DNA of 9,630 bases, from the NCBI GenBank assembly GCA_947468785.1, contig CANIMS010000043.1:1-9630 (forward strand), in the 5' to 3' direction. The DNA is from Betaproteobacteria bacterium. Its GTDB lineage: Bacteria; Pseudomonadota; Gammaproteobacteria; Burkholderiales; Burkholderiaceae. Shown piece after piece: positions 1-5,817 of the stretch (positions within the stretch are counted from its first letter, which is position 1; the number at the start of each line of letters is the position of its first letter). Under the pieces are notes generated by a model. That model was not told where the DNA came from and did not search any database. It was given only the letters and a program-made list of their open reading frames with translations. The translations under genes were made by a program, and so were the position numbers.

Positions 1-803
1 AGGTTTTAGAGACTGAGTTAATCCCTAAAATTATTGGCCTAGCTAAGCGTGTAAAAACGCGTAAGGCAAGGGAAGGCCAAGTTGCTGATACACCTAAGCC
101 CGCTTCAATTGCCACTCTAAAAACGCCAATTACAGCAAAGTCCATTACCCCTACTAAGGCGCCCTCTGCAGTAGCTCCAAAAATCGGCAAGATTACTTCA
201 GGGGTTTTGGCCAAGCCAGCAGAGGCAGTTTGTATCGGAGTATCTACTGGCGGTCCTGAGGCGCTCATGCAAGTATTTGGCGCCTTCAATGCACCCATTA
301 GCGTACCAATCTTTATCGTGCAGCACATGCCTGCAGATTTCACGACATTACTTGCGGCAAGATTGAGTGCTACCGGCGTGATGACAGTGAAAGAGGCGCA
401 GGAGGGTGAAATTGCTGAGCCCGGCATGGTGTACATCGCTCCGGGTGGTTTTCATATGACCTTATCGCGGCCTGGTACAAAAACCATTATTCATCTCAAT
501 ACCGAGCCTCCTGAGAATTCTTGTAGACCAGCAGTGGATGTGTTGTTTAGAACTGCAGCAGATGTCTATGGCAGTAGTTTGTTGGCTGTCATGCTTACCG
601 GCATGGGATACGACGGCTTAAAAGGTAGTCAAGTAATTAAAGAAAAGGGTGGTCAAGTCATCGCTCAGGATGAGGCTACAAGTGTGATCTGGGGAATGCC
701 TGGTGCAGTAGTTCAGGCAGGCTTGGCAGACAGTGTTTTGCCAATCGACAAGATCACCGATGAAATTATTTTTAGAACCCGTAAAGTTCCTACAAGTCGC
801 TAG
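1..803 (+). CDS. cheB: Chemotaxis response regulator protein-glutamate methylesterase CheB (5' partial)
   Basis: CheB removes methyl groups from glutamates of chemoreceptors and deamidates glutamines, resetting the array after stimulation; it acts in the cytoplasm. The reading frame is open from base 3 with no stop, so the N-terminal receiver domain lies upstream of the window; only its last helix (LETELIPKIIGLAKR) is visible. A linker rich in Ala, Pro, Thr and Lys of about 50 residues follows (roughly bases 66-218). The CheB catalytic domain is complete: Ser in GVSTGG (codon 243-245), His in IVQHMPADF (324-326) and Asp in TGMGYDG (612-614) form the family's Ser-His-Asp triad. A TTG at 207 could be taken for a start, but it would cut into the linker and is not convincing. 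The stop TAG is one base from the cheR start, so the two genes are almost certainly co-transcribed. Family assignment is very sure; which chemosensory system it serves is not visible. Confidence 0.95.
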   Translation, partial: VLETELIPKIIGLAKRVKTRKAREGQVADTPKPASIATLKTPITAKSITPTKAPSAVAPKIGKITSGVLAKPAEAVCIGVSTGGPEALMQVFGAFNAPISVPIFIVQHMPADFTTLLAARLSATGVMTVKEAQEGEIAEPGMVYIAPGGFHMTLSRPGTKTIIHLNTEPPENSCRPAVDVLFRTAADVYGSSLLAVMLTGMGYDGLKGSQVIKEKGGQVIAQDEATSVIWGMPGAVVQAGLADSVLPIDKITDEIIFRTRKVPTSR

Positions 804-804
804 C

Positions 805-1635
805 ATGTCTAAAGAATATTTACCTCAGTTTTACATCATGTTAGAACAGCAGGTAGGAATTGCTTTAGATGACACTAAACAGTATTTACTTGAATCTCGT
901 TTATTGCCATTGGCAACCAAGAATGGTTACCCGGATGTGTATACCTTAATTAAATATCTGACCCAAAGCCCTATTGGGGCGATTCATTGGCAGGCATTTG
1001 AGGCTTTGACTACAAATGAGACCTCATTTTTTAGGGATAAGCATGTATTTGATGCACTCAAAAATAAGATCCTGCCGGAGCTAATTGCATCACGCCAAAA
1101 AGAAAAGACACTACGTATTTGGAGCTCAGCATGTTCAGCGGGACAAGAGGCATACAGCTTAGCAATGATGCTGCGAGAAGACTTTGGACATCTGAGCGAC
1201 TGGACTATCTATATTCAGGCAACCGATATCTCTGAGCTTATATTGGAAAAAGCAAAGTCTGGAATTTATAGTTCGATGGAAGCCCATCGAGGACTGGATG
1301 CCCATTACCTGCAAAAGTATTTCACGCATATTGAAAAAGGAGCTTATCAAATTAAGCCTGCCATTCGGCAAATGGTGAATTTTTCTCATCACAACTTAGT
1401 TGGCGATTGGCCGTATTACCCTAAATTTGATTTAATTATGCTTAGAAATGTACTGATTTATTTCAAGCAAGACATGAAAGACAAAGTTTTACTGAAAATG
1501 CATCAACAATTAAATGGTAGTGATAGTGTTTTGATTTTAGGCGCTGCTGAATCGATTTATCTTAATGATTTATATAGCTTAGTACCCTTAGATAAAATTT
1601 CATTTTATAAACCCAATGCTCCTGTGAAGACCTAA
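805..1635 (+). CDS. cheR: Chemotaxis protein-glutamate O-methyltransferase CheR
   Basis: CheR transfers methyl groups from S-adenosylmethionine to glutamates of chemoreceptors and works against CheB. The protein is 276 residues, the usual family length. The N-terminal helical CheR domain covers about residues 1-65. TNETSFFRD (70-78) matches the conserved segment carrying an essential Arg. The SAM-binding glycine motif is WSSACSAGQEAYS (106-118), the acidic motif ATDIS lies at 139-143, and the hallmark RNVLIYF is at 214-220. I chose ATG 805 because the family's N-terminus begins there and it sits one base after the cheB stop. The frame is open further upstream (GTG 733, ATG 760), but that would overlap cheB by dozens of bases and add an unmatched N-terminus. 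There is no good Shine-Dalgarno, which fits translational coupling to cheB. No TPR extension is present, so this is the short soluble form. Confidence 0.95.
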   Translation: MSKEYLPQFYIMLEQQVGIALDDTKQYLLESRLLPLATKNGYPDVYTLIKYLTQSPIGAIHWQAFEALTTNETSFFRDKHVFDALKNKILPELIASRQKEKTLRIWSSACSAGQEAYSLAMMLREDFGHLSDWTIYIQATDISELILEKAKSGIYSSMEAHRGLDAHYLQKYFTHIEKGAYQIKPAIRQMVNFSHHNLVGDWPYYPKFDLIMLRNVLIYFKQDMKDKVLLKMHQQLNGSDSVLILGAAESIYLNDLYSLVPLDKISFYKPNAPVKT

Positions 1636-1636
1636 T

Positions 1637-2758
1637 ATGGAAAACCAAAATAATCCAACGGCCGTTGTGATTGATCCCGTATTTGCAGCATTTTCTGTTC
1701 TTGTAGTGGATGACAGCAGAACCTTACGAAAAATATTAATTCGCGAACTGAACTCATTGGGTTTCCATAATATTCTGGAAGCAGCTGATGGTCTTGAGGC
1801 TATCGAGGTCGTGAAATCAAAACCGGTTGATCTGATGCTCTTGGATATGGAAATGCCAGAGCTCGATGGCTTGGGTGTTCTAGAGCATATTAAAGCAGAT
1901 GAAACCTATAAAGCCTTACCCATCATTGTGATTTCTGGTGCTGACCAGTTTGAAAAAACTATTAAGTGTATTGAGATAGGGGCGGAGGATTATCTGCCCA
2001 AGCCATTTGATCCTATCCTATTGCGTGCACGTATCTTTTCATCGCTTGAGAAAAAGCGTCTACGTGACTTAGATAAAAAGCACCTGGAAATGCTCAATCA
2101 AGAGAAGCAGTTATTAGAGATTGAGCAAATGAAGACTGAAAAGTTAATGCTCAATATTCTGCCAAGACCTATTGCAGAGCGATTAAAGCGTGGTGAGAAA
2201 AATATTTCTGGTAGCTACCCAGATGTCACCATTTTATTTAGTGATTTGGTGGGCTTTACGAAGATGTCCTCTAAGACAACGGCAACAGAATTAGTTAAAT
2301 TGCTAAATGACTTATTTACTCGCTTTGATGTCAGGGCTGAGGCCCTAGGATTAGAAAAGATTAAGACCATTGGTGATGCCTATATGGCAGTAGGTGGTCT
2401 ACCGATTCCTCGACCTGATCATGCTGCTTTATGCGCAGAAATGGCCTTAGGCATGTTTGAAGATTTAAAGAACTTCAATCTAGAGAACAATGGCGAATTA
2501 AATATGCGCATCGGCATGAATTCTGGGCCAGTAGTGGCAGGTGTCATTGGATTTACCAAGTTTTCCTATGATTTATGGGGTAACACTGTAAATACAGCTA
2601 GCCGCATGGAGTCGACTTCACAGCATGGTCGTGTACAGGTCTCACCAAGCACCTATGAGGCCCTCAAAGATACTTATGATTTTGAAGATGCTGGTTTAAT
2701 GGAGTGTAAGGGGCTGGGAGAAATTCGTACCCACTTACTCGTAGGGAAAAAGGGCTAG
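1637..2758 (+). CDS. Receiver domain-class III adenylate cyclase fusion (response regulator with cAMP output)
   Basis: The 373-residue cytoplasmic protein is predicted to make cAMP from ATP under control of phosphorylation. Residues 20-135 form a CheY-like receiver: acidic pair D25/D26, phospho-acceptor D70 in LLDMEMPELDG, S100 and K122 in LPKPFDP. A charged helix, probably coiled coil (about 136-170), leads into LNILPRPIAERLKRGE, the transducer element typical just before class III cyclase domains. The cyclase domain (about 195-370) has all six canonical residues: metal-binding D203 (FSDLVGF) and D247 (IGDAYM), adenine-specifying K243 and D312, and transition-state N319 and R323 (VNTASRME). 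The Lys/Asp pair argues for ATP rather than GTP. One chain carries all residues, so activity requires a homodimer. It starts one base after the cheR stop with no clear Shine-Dalgarno, implying co-expression with cheB-cheR. The cognate kinase, presumably a CheA, is not in view. Confidence 0.93.
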   Translation: MENQNNPTAVVIDPVFAAFSVLVVDDSRTLRKILIRELNSLGFHNILEAADGLEAIEVVKSKPVDLMLLDMEMPELDGLGVLEHIKADETYKALPIIVISGADQFEKTIKCIEIGAEDYLPKPFDPILLRARIFSSLEKKRLRDLDKKHLEMLNQEKQLLEIEQMKTEKLMLNILPRPIAERLKRGEKNISGSYPDVTILFSDLVGFTKMSSKTTATELVKLLNDLFTRFDVRAEALGLEKIKTIGDAYMAVGGLPIPRPDHAALCAEMALGMFEDLKNFNLENNGELNMRIGMNSGPVVAGVIGFTKFSYDLWGNTVNTASRMESTSQHGRVQVSPSTYEALKDTYDFEDAGLMECKGLGEIRTHLLVGKKG

Positions 2759-2802
2759 TGAAGTCAGAAAAGCTGTTTTATTATTATTGAATTGTAAAAA
2801 CT

Positions 2803-2807
2803 AGGGA
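2803..2807 (+). promoter_or_regulatory. Ribosome binding site of the yqhA-type gene
   Basis: AGGGA lies 8 bases before ATG 2816. It is the first clear Shine-Dalgarno on this strand after cheB. Unlike cheR and the cyclase gene, this gene does not depend on coupling to its upstream neighbour. I see no convincing promoter in the 57-base gap (2759-2815), so read-through from the chemosensory operon is possible. Confidence 0.55.
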
Positions 2808-2815
2808 TAAAAACT

Positions 2816-3367
2816 ATGTCTGAACATGTGACAACCCAGGAGCATAAGCCAGACCATTCTGGTCATTTTGAAGTCTTTATTGAAAAAATTATCTATAGAA
2901 GCCGCTGGATTTTAGCTGCCTTCTACCTTATCTTGGTTGCAACACTATTTTTAGTGGCTATCAAGTTTGTAAAAGAGTTTGCACATTTTGCGGCCATATT
3001 TTGGAATGCGTCTGAAGCAGAATTTGTGACTGGGGTGTTGGAGATTGTTGATAAAACTCTATTAGGTAATCTGCTGATTTTGATTATCTTTTCTGGTTAT
3101 GAAAACTTTGTCTCCGTCATTGGCGCTGCAAAAAATAGCGCAGATCGTCCTAAGTGGATGGGTGGAGTTGACTTTGCTAGCTTGAAGTTAAAGTTGATTG
3201 GCTCAATTGTTGCCTTATCAGGCATTAATCTGCTAGCAGCGTTCTTAGAGATTGATACGACCAATAAAGAGAACCTGGGCTGGATGGTCGGTATTCATTT
3301 GACCTTTGTCGTAACTGGCCTCATCTTTGCTCTTTCTGAACGATATATGGTTCACGAAAAAGAGTGA
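2816..3367 (+). CDS. yqhA: UPF0114 (YqhA) family inner-membrane protein
   Basis: The 183-residue integral membrane protein belongs to the YqhA/UPF0114 family, whose molecular function is not established. Recognition rests on the N-terminal amphipathic stretch with SRW (about 17-32), the highly conserved SGYENFVS (93-100), the DFASLKLKL segment (119-127), and overall agreement in length and order with Escherichia coli YqhA. Four hydrophobic segments are visible at about 31-50, 68-92, 127-144 and 156-174; D80 lies within the second, as in relatives. The N-terminal 16 residues are polar and His-rich (HVTTQEHKPDHSGH), an addition relative to E. coli YqhA. It sits 57 bases downstream of the cyclase gene and directly upstream of a terminator, making it the last gene of this unit or a short unit of its own. 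A link to cAMP signalling would be inference from position only. Confidence 0.88.
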   Translation: MSEHVTTQEHKPDHSGHFEVFIEKIIYRSRWILAAFYLILVATLFLVAIKFVKEFAHFAAIFWNASEAEFVTGVLEIVDKTLLGNLLILIIFSGYENFVSVIGAAKNSADRPKWMGGVDFASLKLKLIGSIVALSGINLLAAFLEIDTTNKENLGWMVGIHLTFVVTGLIFALSERYMVHEKE

Positions 3368-3384
3368 TTTTGGTATTGCAAAAT

Positions 3385-3415
3385 AAAACCCCCGTCAGAA
3401 ATTTCGGGGGTTTTT
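3385..3415. terminator. Bidirectional rho-independent terminator
   Basis: A 10-bp perfect stem (AAAACCCCCG at 3385-3394 and CGGGGGTTTT at 3405-3414) encloses a 10-base loop. On the plus strand it continues as T runs (TTTTTGTTTA); on the minus strand as TTTTATTTTG. It lies between converging genes, 17 bases after the yqhA stop and 19 bases beyond the stop of the minus-strand transglycosylase, so it can end transcription from both sides. Confidence 0.93.
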
Positions 3416-3434
3416 GTTTATAGCTTAAGACTAA

Positions 3435-4859
3435 CTACTTTTGCTTTTCGGGTAGCTCCATAACTAATTTATAGGCTACAGAGTATTTATAAATGTTACT
3501 GACGTATTGCACAGTTTCACTACCAATTCTTTCTGCAGCTATACGCTCTACATTATCAAACCAAATATTTGGATTTAAGCCACGTTTCCCAGCTTCAATA
3601 CGCAATTGTTGAATCCTAGTGGGGCCAGCGTTATAGGCAGCAAAGGCAAATAGGACTTTATTTAAATCGGTCATAGGCTCTTTGTTGTAGTACTGATCAA
3701 TGAGGTATCGGATATATTTCACGCCACCATTGATGTTGTTATCTACACTATTAATGTCACCTACCTTAAGCTCTTTTCCGGTTGCGGGCATGATCTGCAT
3801 TACCCCAATGGCACCCACTTTACTTTTCTTGTTTTGATCAAGACGTGATTCTTGATAGCCCTGGGCAGTCATGAGTAGCCAATCAATACGGTATTGATCA
3901 CCATACTTTTGAAAAGTATTCGCTAGGGTGTGAAATTTCTTCAGGTCAGCAGGGTTGGTTGCGTTCTTGACCCATTTCACGGATTTCAAGTAAGACTGCA
4001 ATTTTTGATTGCCAAAGCTAGTTCCTATCTTATTTTTTGCAGTGAAGGCATCTAAAGCCTTTTTGAGTTCAGGAGAATGCTTTCTAAATCCAAAGGCGAC
4101 ACTTCCTTCTTGATGAATGGATATATTTTCGTGAATATGAAGATTGGGAAAAATACCTTTCCAGAATCGAGCTAAATATAGATCGCTGACAGTAATTGGC
4201 ACAAGGTTGGCATTCACCATCTCTAAAATATCTTCTGTTTCAAATGTACCTGGTGCATTTTTGATAATGATGGGCGGTTTCTTTTGCTTAAGCAGACTTG
4301 CATTGAGCAGTTTCAAGTTCTCAGCATAGCTTGTGCTGGGATTAACGAATACCGTTTTACCGGATAAGTCCTCTAGGCTGTTAATGTTTGCAGCATTTGC
4401 TGCTGTCACGATGACTTCTTTAATGCCACTTGCCAATGGGGTTGAAAAATCAATGAGCTTTTGACGCTCGGGGGTGATAGTGAGATCAGCTGCGATGATG
4501 TCACCTCTGCCGGCGAGTAATTCTGGAATGAGCTGGTCTCGTGGCGTGGGCACAAAAATAAATTGAACTTTTAAATGCTTTACGGCAGTTTTCTGATTAA
4601 GATCTTGCTCAAAGGCAGTCATCATGTCGTACATCAAGCCGCGCTGCTGCCCATCTTTATCTAAAAAGTAGAGAGTTTTGTTATAGGGGAGTAAGACACG
4701 CACGATACGTCGTTTAATCATGCCATCCAGATCACCCTTCCAAACAATTCTTTCAGATTGGATGGTGATGTGCTCACTTCCTGGCGATGCCGCATTTAAT
4801 GGAGATAAATGTAGCAGTCCAAAAAGGAGTCCACAGCTAATGTTTCTAATAATGCTCAA
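3435..4859 (-). CDS. MltF-like periplasmic lytic transglycosylase (solute-binding domain plus SLT domain)
   Basis: The 474-residue exported protein is predicted to cleave the MurNAc-GlcNAc bond of peptidoglycan, forming 1,6-anhydro-MurNAc. Residues 1-23 are a Sec signal peptide (hydrophobic LLFGLLHL, cleavage near LNA/AS); I see no usable lipobox, so it is probably soluble rather than lipid-anchored. Residues about 50-295 resemble a family 3 solute-binding protein (RVLLPYN, GRGDIIAADLTITPERQKLIDFSTPL), the regulatory module of E. coli MltF. Residues about 315-465 form the SLT domain: catalytic E337 in YQESRLD, GAIGVMQIMPATG (349-361) and AAYNAGP (407-413). This domain order is that of MltF; E. 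coli MltF is somewhat longer (about 518 residues). The start is TTG at 4859, chosen because GAGGA ends 5 bases before it and the signal peptide begins there. It lies 29 bases downstream of the DUF1345 gene, so they probably share a transcript. Confidence 0.9.
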   Translation of the reverse strand: MSIIRNISCGLLFGLLHLSPLNAASPGSEHITIQSERIVWKGDLDGMIKRRIVRVLLPYNKTLYFLDKDGQQRGLMYDMMTAFEQDLNQKTAVKHLKVQFIFVPTPRDQLIPELLAGRGDIIAADLTITPERQKLIDFSTPLASGIKEVIVTAANAANINSLEDLSGKTVFVNPSTSYAENLKLLNASLLKQKKPPIIIKNAPGTFETEDILEMVNANLVPITVSDLYLARFWKGIFPNLHIHENISIHQEGSVAFGFRKHSPELKKALDAFTAKNKIGTSFGNQKLQSYLKSVKWVKNATNPADLKKFHTLANTFQKYGDQYRIDWLLMTAQGYQESRLDQNKKSKVGAIGVMQIMPATGKELKVGDINSVDNNINGGVKYIRYLIDQYYNKEPMTDLNKVLFAFAAYNAGPTRIQQLRIEAGKRGLNPNIWFDNVERIAAERIGSETVQYVSNIYKYSVAYKLVMELPEKQK

Positions 4860-4864
4860 ATCGA

Positions 4865-4869
4865 TCCTC
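4865..4869 (-). promoter_or_regulatory. Ribosome binding site deciding the TTG start of the transglycosylase gene
   Basis: On the minus strand GAGGA stands 5 bases before TTG 4859. It supports this non-ATG start, which gives a complete signal peptide, and it falls inside the 29-base gap after the DUF1345 stop. Confidence 0.6.
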
Positions 4870-4888
4870 GTGTACTTATAAGATTTTT

Positions 4889-5566
4889 TTATCGATTGGG
4901 TAAATCGTAGATCAGGTTGATGGTTAAAACGAGCAAGGTGGTATTGAACACAAATGCGGTCAAGCCTTGAATCATGGCTAGGTAGCGCATTCTGGTACTC
5001 GCAATATTGACATCAGCAGTCTGGCAAGTCATCCCAAGCACCATCGAAAAATAAAAGAAATCAATATAGTTTGGCTTCAGTGTGGATGGAAATATTAAGG
5101 GTGGCTCCTTAGTTTTTTCATAATCTTGGTAGTAGACATGGGCATAGTGCAGTGTAAATGCTGTATGAATTAAAAACCAAGAGCTAATGTAAGTCAGGAG
5201 TACTAAGCCAATCTCTTTTGCGGTATCTGAGATCATCAGTGATTTGATATCCGTCATGATCATCACAATTACTACCAGGCTAGTAACTGAACCGAGTAGG
5301 GTAATGAGCAGAATAAATATTGCGCCGTCATCTTCTTTCTCTGAAAGATGGGCGATATTTTCTTGGGAAGAAAAGTGCATCATCAGGAAAGTGGATAGAA
5401 CATACAAACTACTGGCAATAATCCACGATATAGCAATTCGAACCATGATCGATGGAATTGATGAGAGCATAAAAAAAGACGCTATTCCAACGACGATAAT
5501 CAGCAATAGCCGATGACTAGCGCTAATGTAGTGCCAGTGTTGAGACCAGTGGGTGGATTTCATCAT
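4889..5566 (-). CDS. DUF1345 family multi-pass membrane protein
   Basis: The 225-residue inner-membrane protein matches the DUF1345 family (COG4291), whose function is unknown. Recognition rests on the C-terminal half: HTAFTLHYAHVYYQDY (134-149), then a proline-rich loop, NYIDFFYFSMVLGMTCQTADV (about 166-186), TRMRYLAMIQG (191-201) and a final FNTTLLVLTINL helix. Hydrophobic segments are at about 18-36, 40-62, 82-105, 117-138, 168-182 and 198-220. The start is one of two adjacent ATG codons (5566 or 5563); only a weak AAG-type Shine-Dalgarno is visible, so either is possible. It is the first gene of a probable two-gene unit with the MltF-like transglycosylase, which hints at an envelope role, but that is inference. 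A divergent promoter region lies directly upstream. Confidence 0.88.
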   Translation of the reverse strand: MMKSTHWSQHWHYISASHRLLLIIVVGIASFFMLSSIPSIMVRIAISWIIASSLYVLSTFLMMHFSSQENIAHLSEKEDDGAIFILLITLLGSVTSLVVIVMIMTDIKSLMISDTAKEIGLVLLTYISSWFLIHTAFTLHYAHVYYQDYEKTKEPPLIFPSTLKPNYIDFFYFSMVLGMTCQTADVNIASTRMRYLAMIQGLTAFVFNTTLLVLTINLIYDLPNR

Positions 5567-5593
5567 TTTCTTAGTATGCCCTGAAACAAGGTA

Positions 5594-5645
5594 ATTATCT
5601 CAAACTCTATATCTATGCAGAGGCGCTAGCTTTATTTGAGATAAT
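5594..5645. promoter_or_regulatory. 11-bp perfect inverted repeat holding divergent extended -10 motifs
   Basis: ATTATCTCAAA (5594-5604) and TTTGAGATAAT (5635-5645) are exact reverse complements separated by 30 bases. Each arm, read outward, contains TGAGATAAT, one base from the extended -10 consensus TGnTATAAT. The left arm would start transcription about 20 bases before the DUF1345 ATG; the right arm about 20 bases before the TTG of the small membrane protein. I see no good -35 for either, which extended -10 promoters can lack. The repeat could equally be a paired operator. Promoter activity is inferred. Confidence 0.5.
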
Positions 5646-5660
5646 GATGGCAAATAAGCT

Positions 5661-5668
5661 AAGGAGAG
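5661..5668 (+). promoter_or_regulatory. Strong ribosome binding site of the 45-residue membrane protein gene
   Basis: AAGGAGAG, with an AGGAG core at 5662-5666, lies 6 bases before TTG 5673. It is among the best Shine-Dalgarno sequences in the window and is the main reason for accepting this short gene and its TTG start. Confidence 0.7.
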
Positions 5669-5672
5669 AATT

Positions 5673-5810
5673 TTGAGTAACAAAAAGCTAGACTGGAAAA
5701 CGGTATTAGGCCTATTGATTATAGTTGGCGCCTGTGTGGCTGCATATCACATTACCAGGGCGCCTGAAAAAAATGTCAGCTTGCCCGGTACTTGGGCACA
5801 TATTGCCTAA
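5673..5810 (+). CDS. Small single-pass membrane protein (45 residues, unknown function)
   Basis: A short gene with a TTG start and TAA stop encodes 45 residues. A basic N-terminus (SNKKLDWK) is followed by one hydrophobic helix, about residues 10-25 (TVLGLLIIVGACVAAY), then a polar tail of about 20 residues ending GTWAHIA. This suggests a single-pass inner-membrane protein, tail outside by the positive-inside rule; a signal peptide is less likely because no AxA site follows the helix. Support comes from AAGGAGAG at ideal spacing, a candidate extended -10 promoter upstream, and a position in an otherwise empty divergent gap. I recognise no family. It converges on the ThDP enzyme gene with only 7 bases between the two stops and no clear terminator. 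It could be mis-called, but the translation signals are better than for most genes here. Confidence 0.65.
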   Translation: MSNKKLDWKTVLGLLIIVGACVAAYHITRAPEKNVSLPGTWAHIA

Positions 5811-5817
5811 ATAGAGA

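Noticed and set aside
207..209. TTG 207 as the start of a short CheB
   Set aside because: The frame is open to the window edge and carries the end of a receiver domain, so the gene is a 5'-truncated full-length cheB.
733..804. Longer CheR start at GTG 733 or ATG 760
   Set aside because: It would overlap the cheB catalytic domain and add residues with no CheR match; ATG 805 lies one base after the cheB stop and opens the family N-terminus.
618..806. Minus-strand frame inside cheB
   Set aside because: It lies within a strongly supported gene, has no family features and no translation signals. The same applies to antisense frames at 1159-1392, 4144-4329, 5244-5516, 6361-6549 and 6601-6816.
4830..4835. 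Lipobox in the MltF-like protein (Cys9)
   Set aside because: The residues before Cys9 (NIS) do not fit a lipobox, and the Cys comes before the hydrophobic core, so a Sec signal peptide is likelier.
5640..5658. Fur-box-like GATAATGAT
   Set aside because: Only the first half matches the Fur consensus; the second half diverges, and the hexamer is better explained as a -10 element.
5767..5798. Stem TGCCC/GGGCA with a T7 run on the minus strand
   Set aside because: A 5-bp stem with the T run 8 bases away is a poor terminator, and it lies inside the small protein gene.
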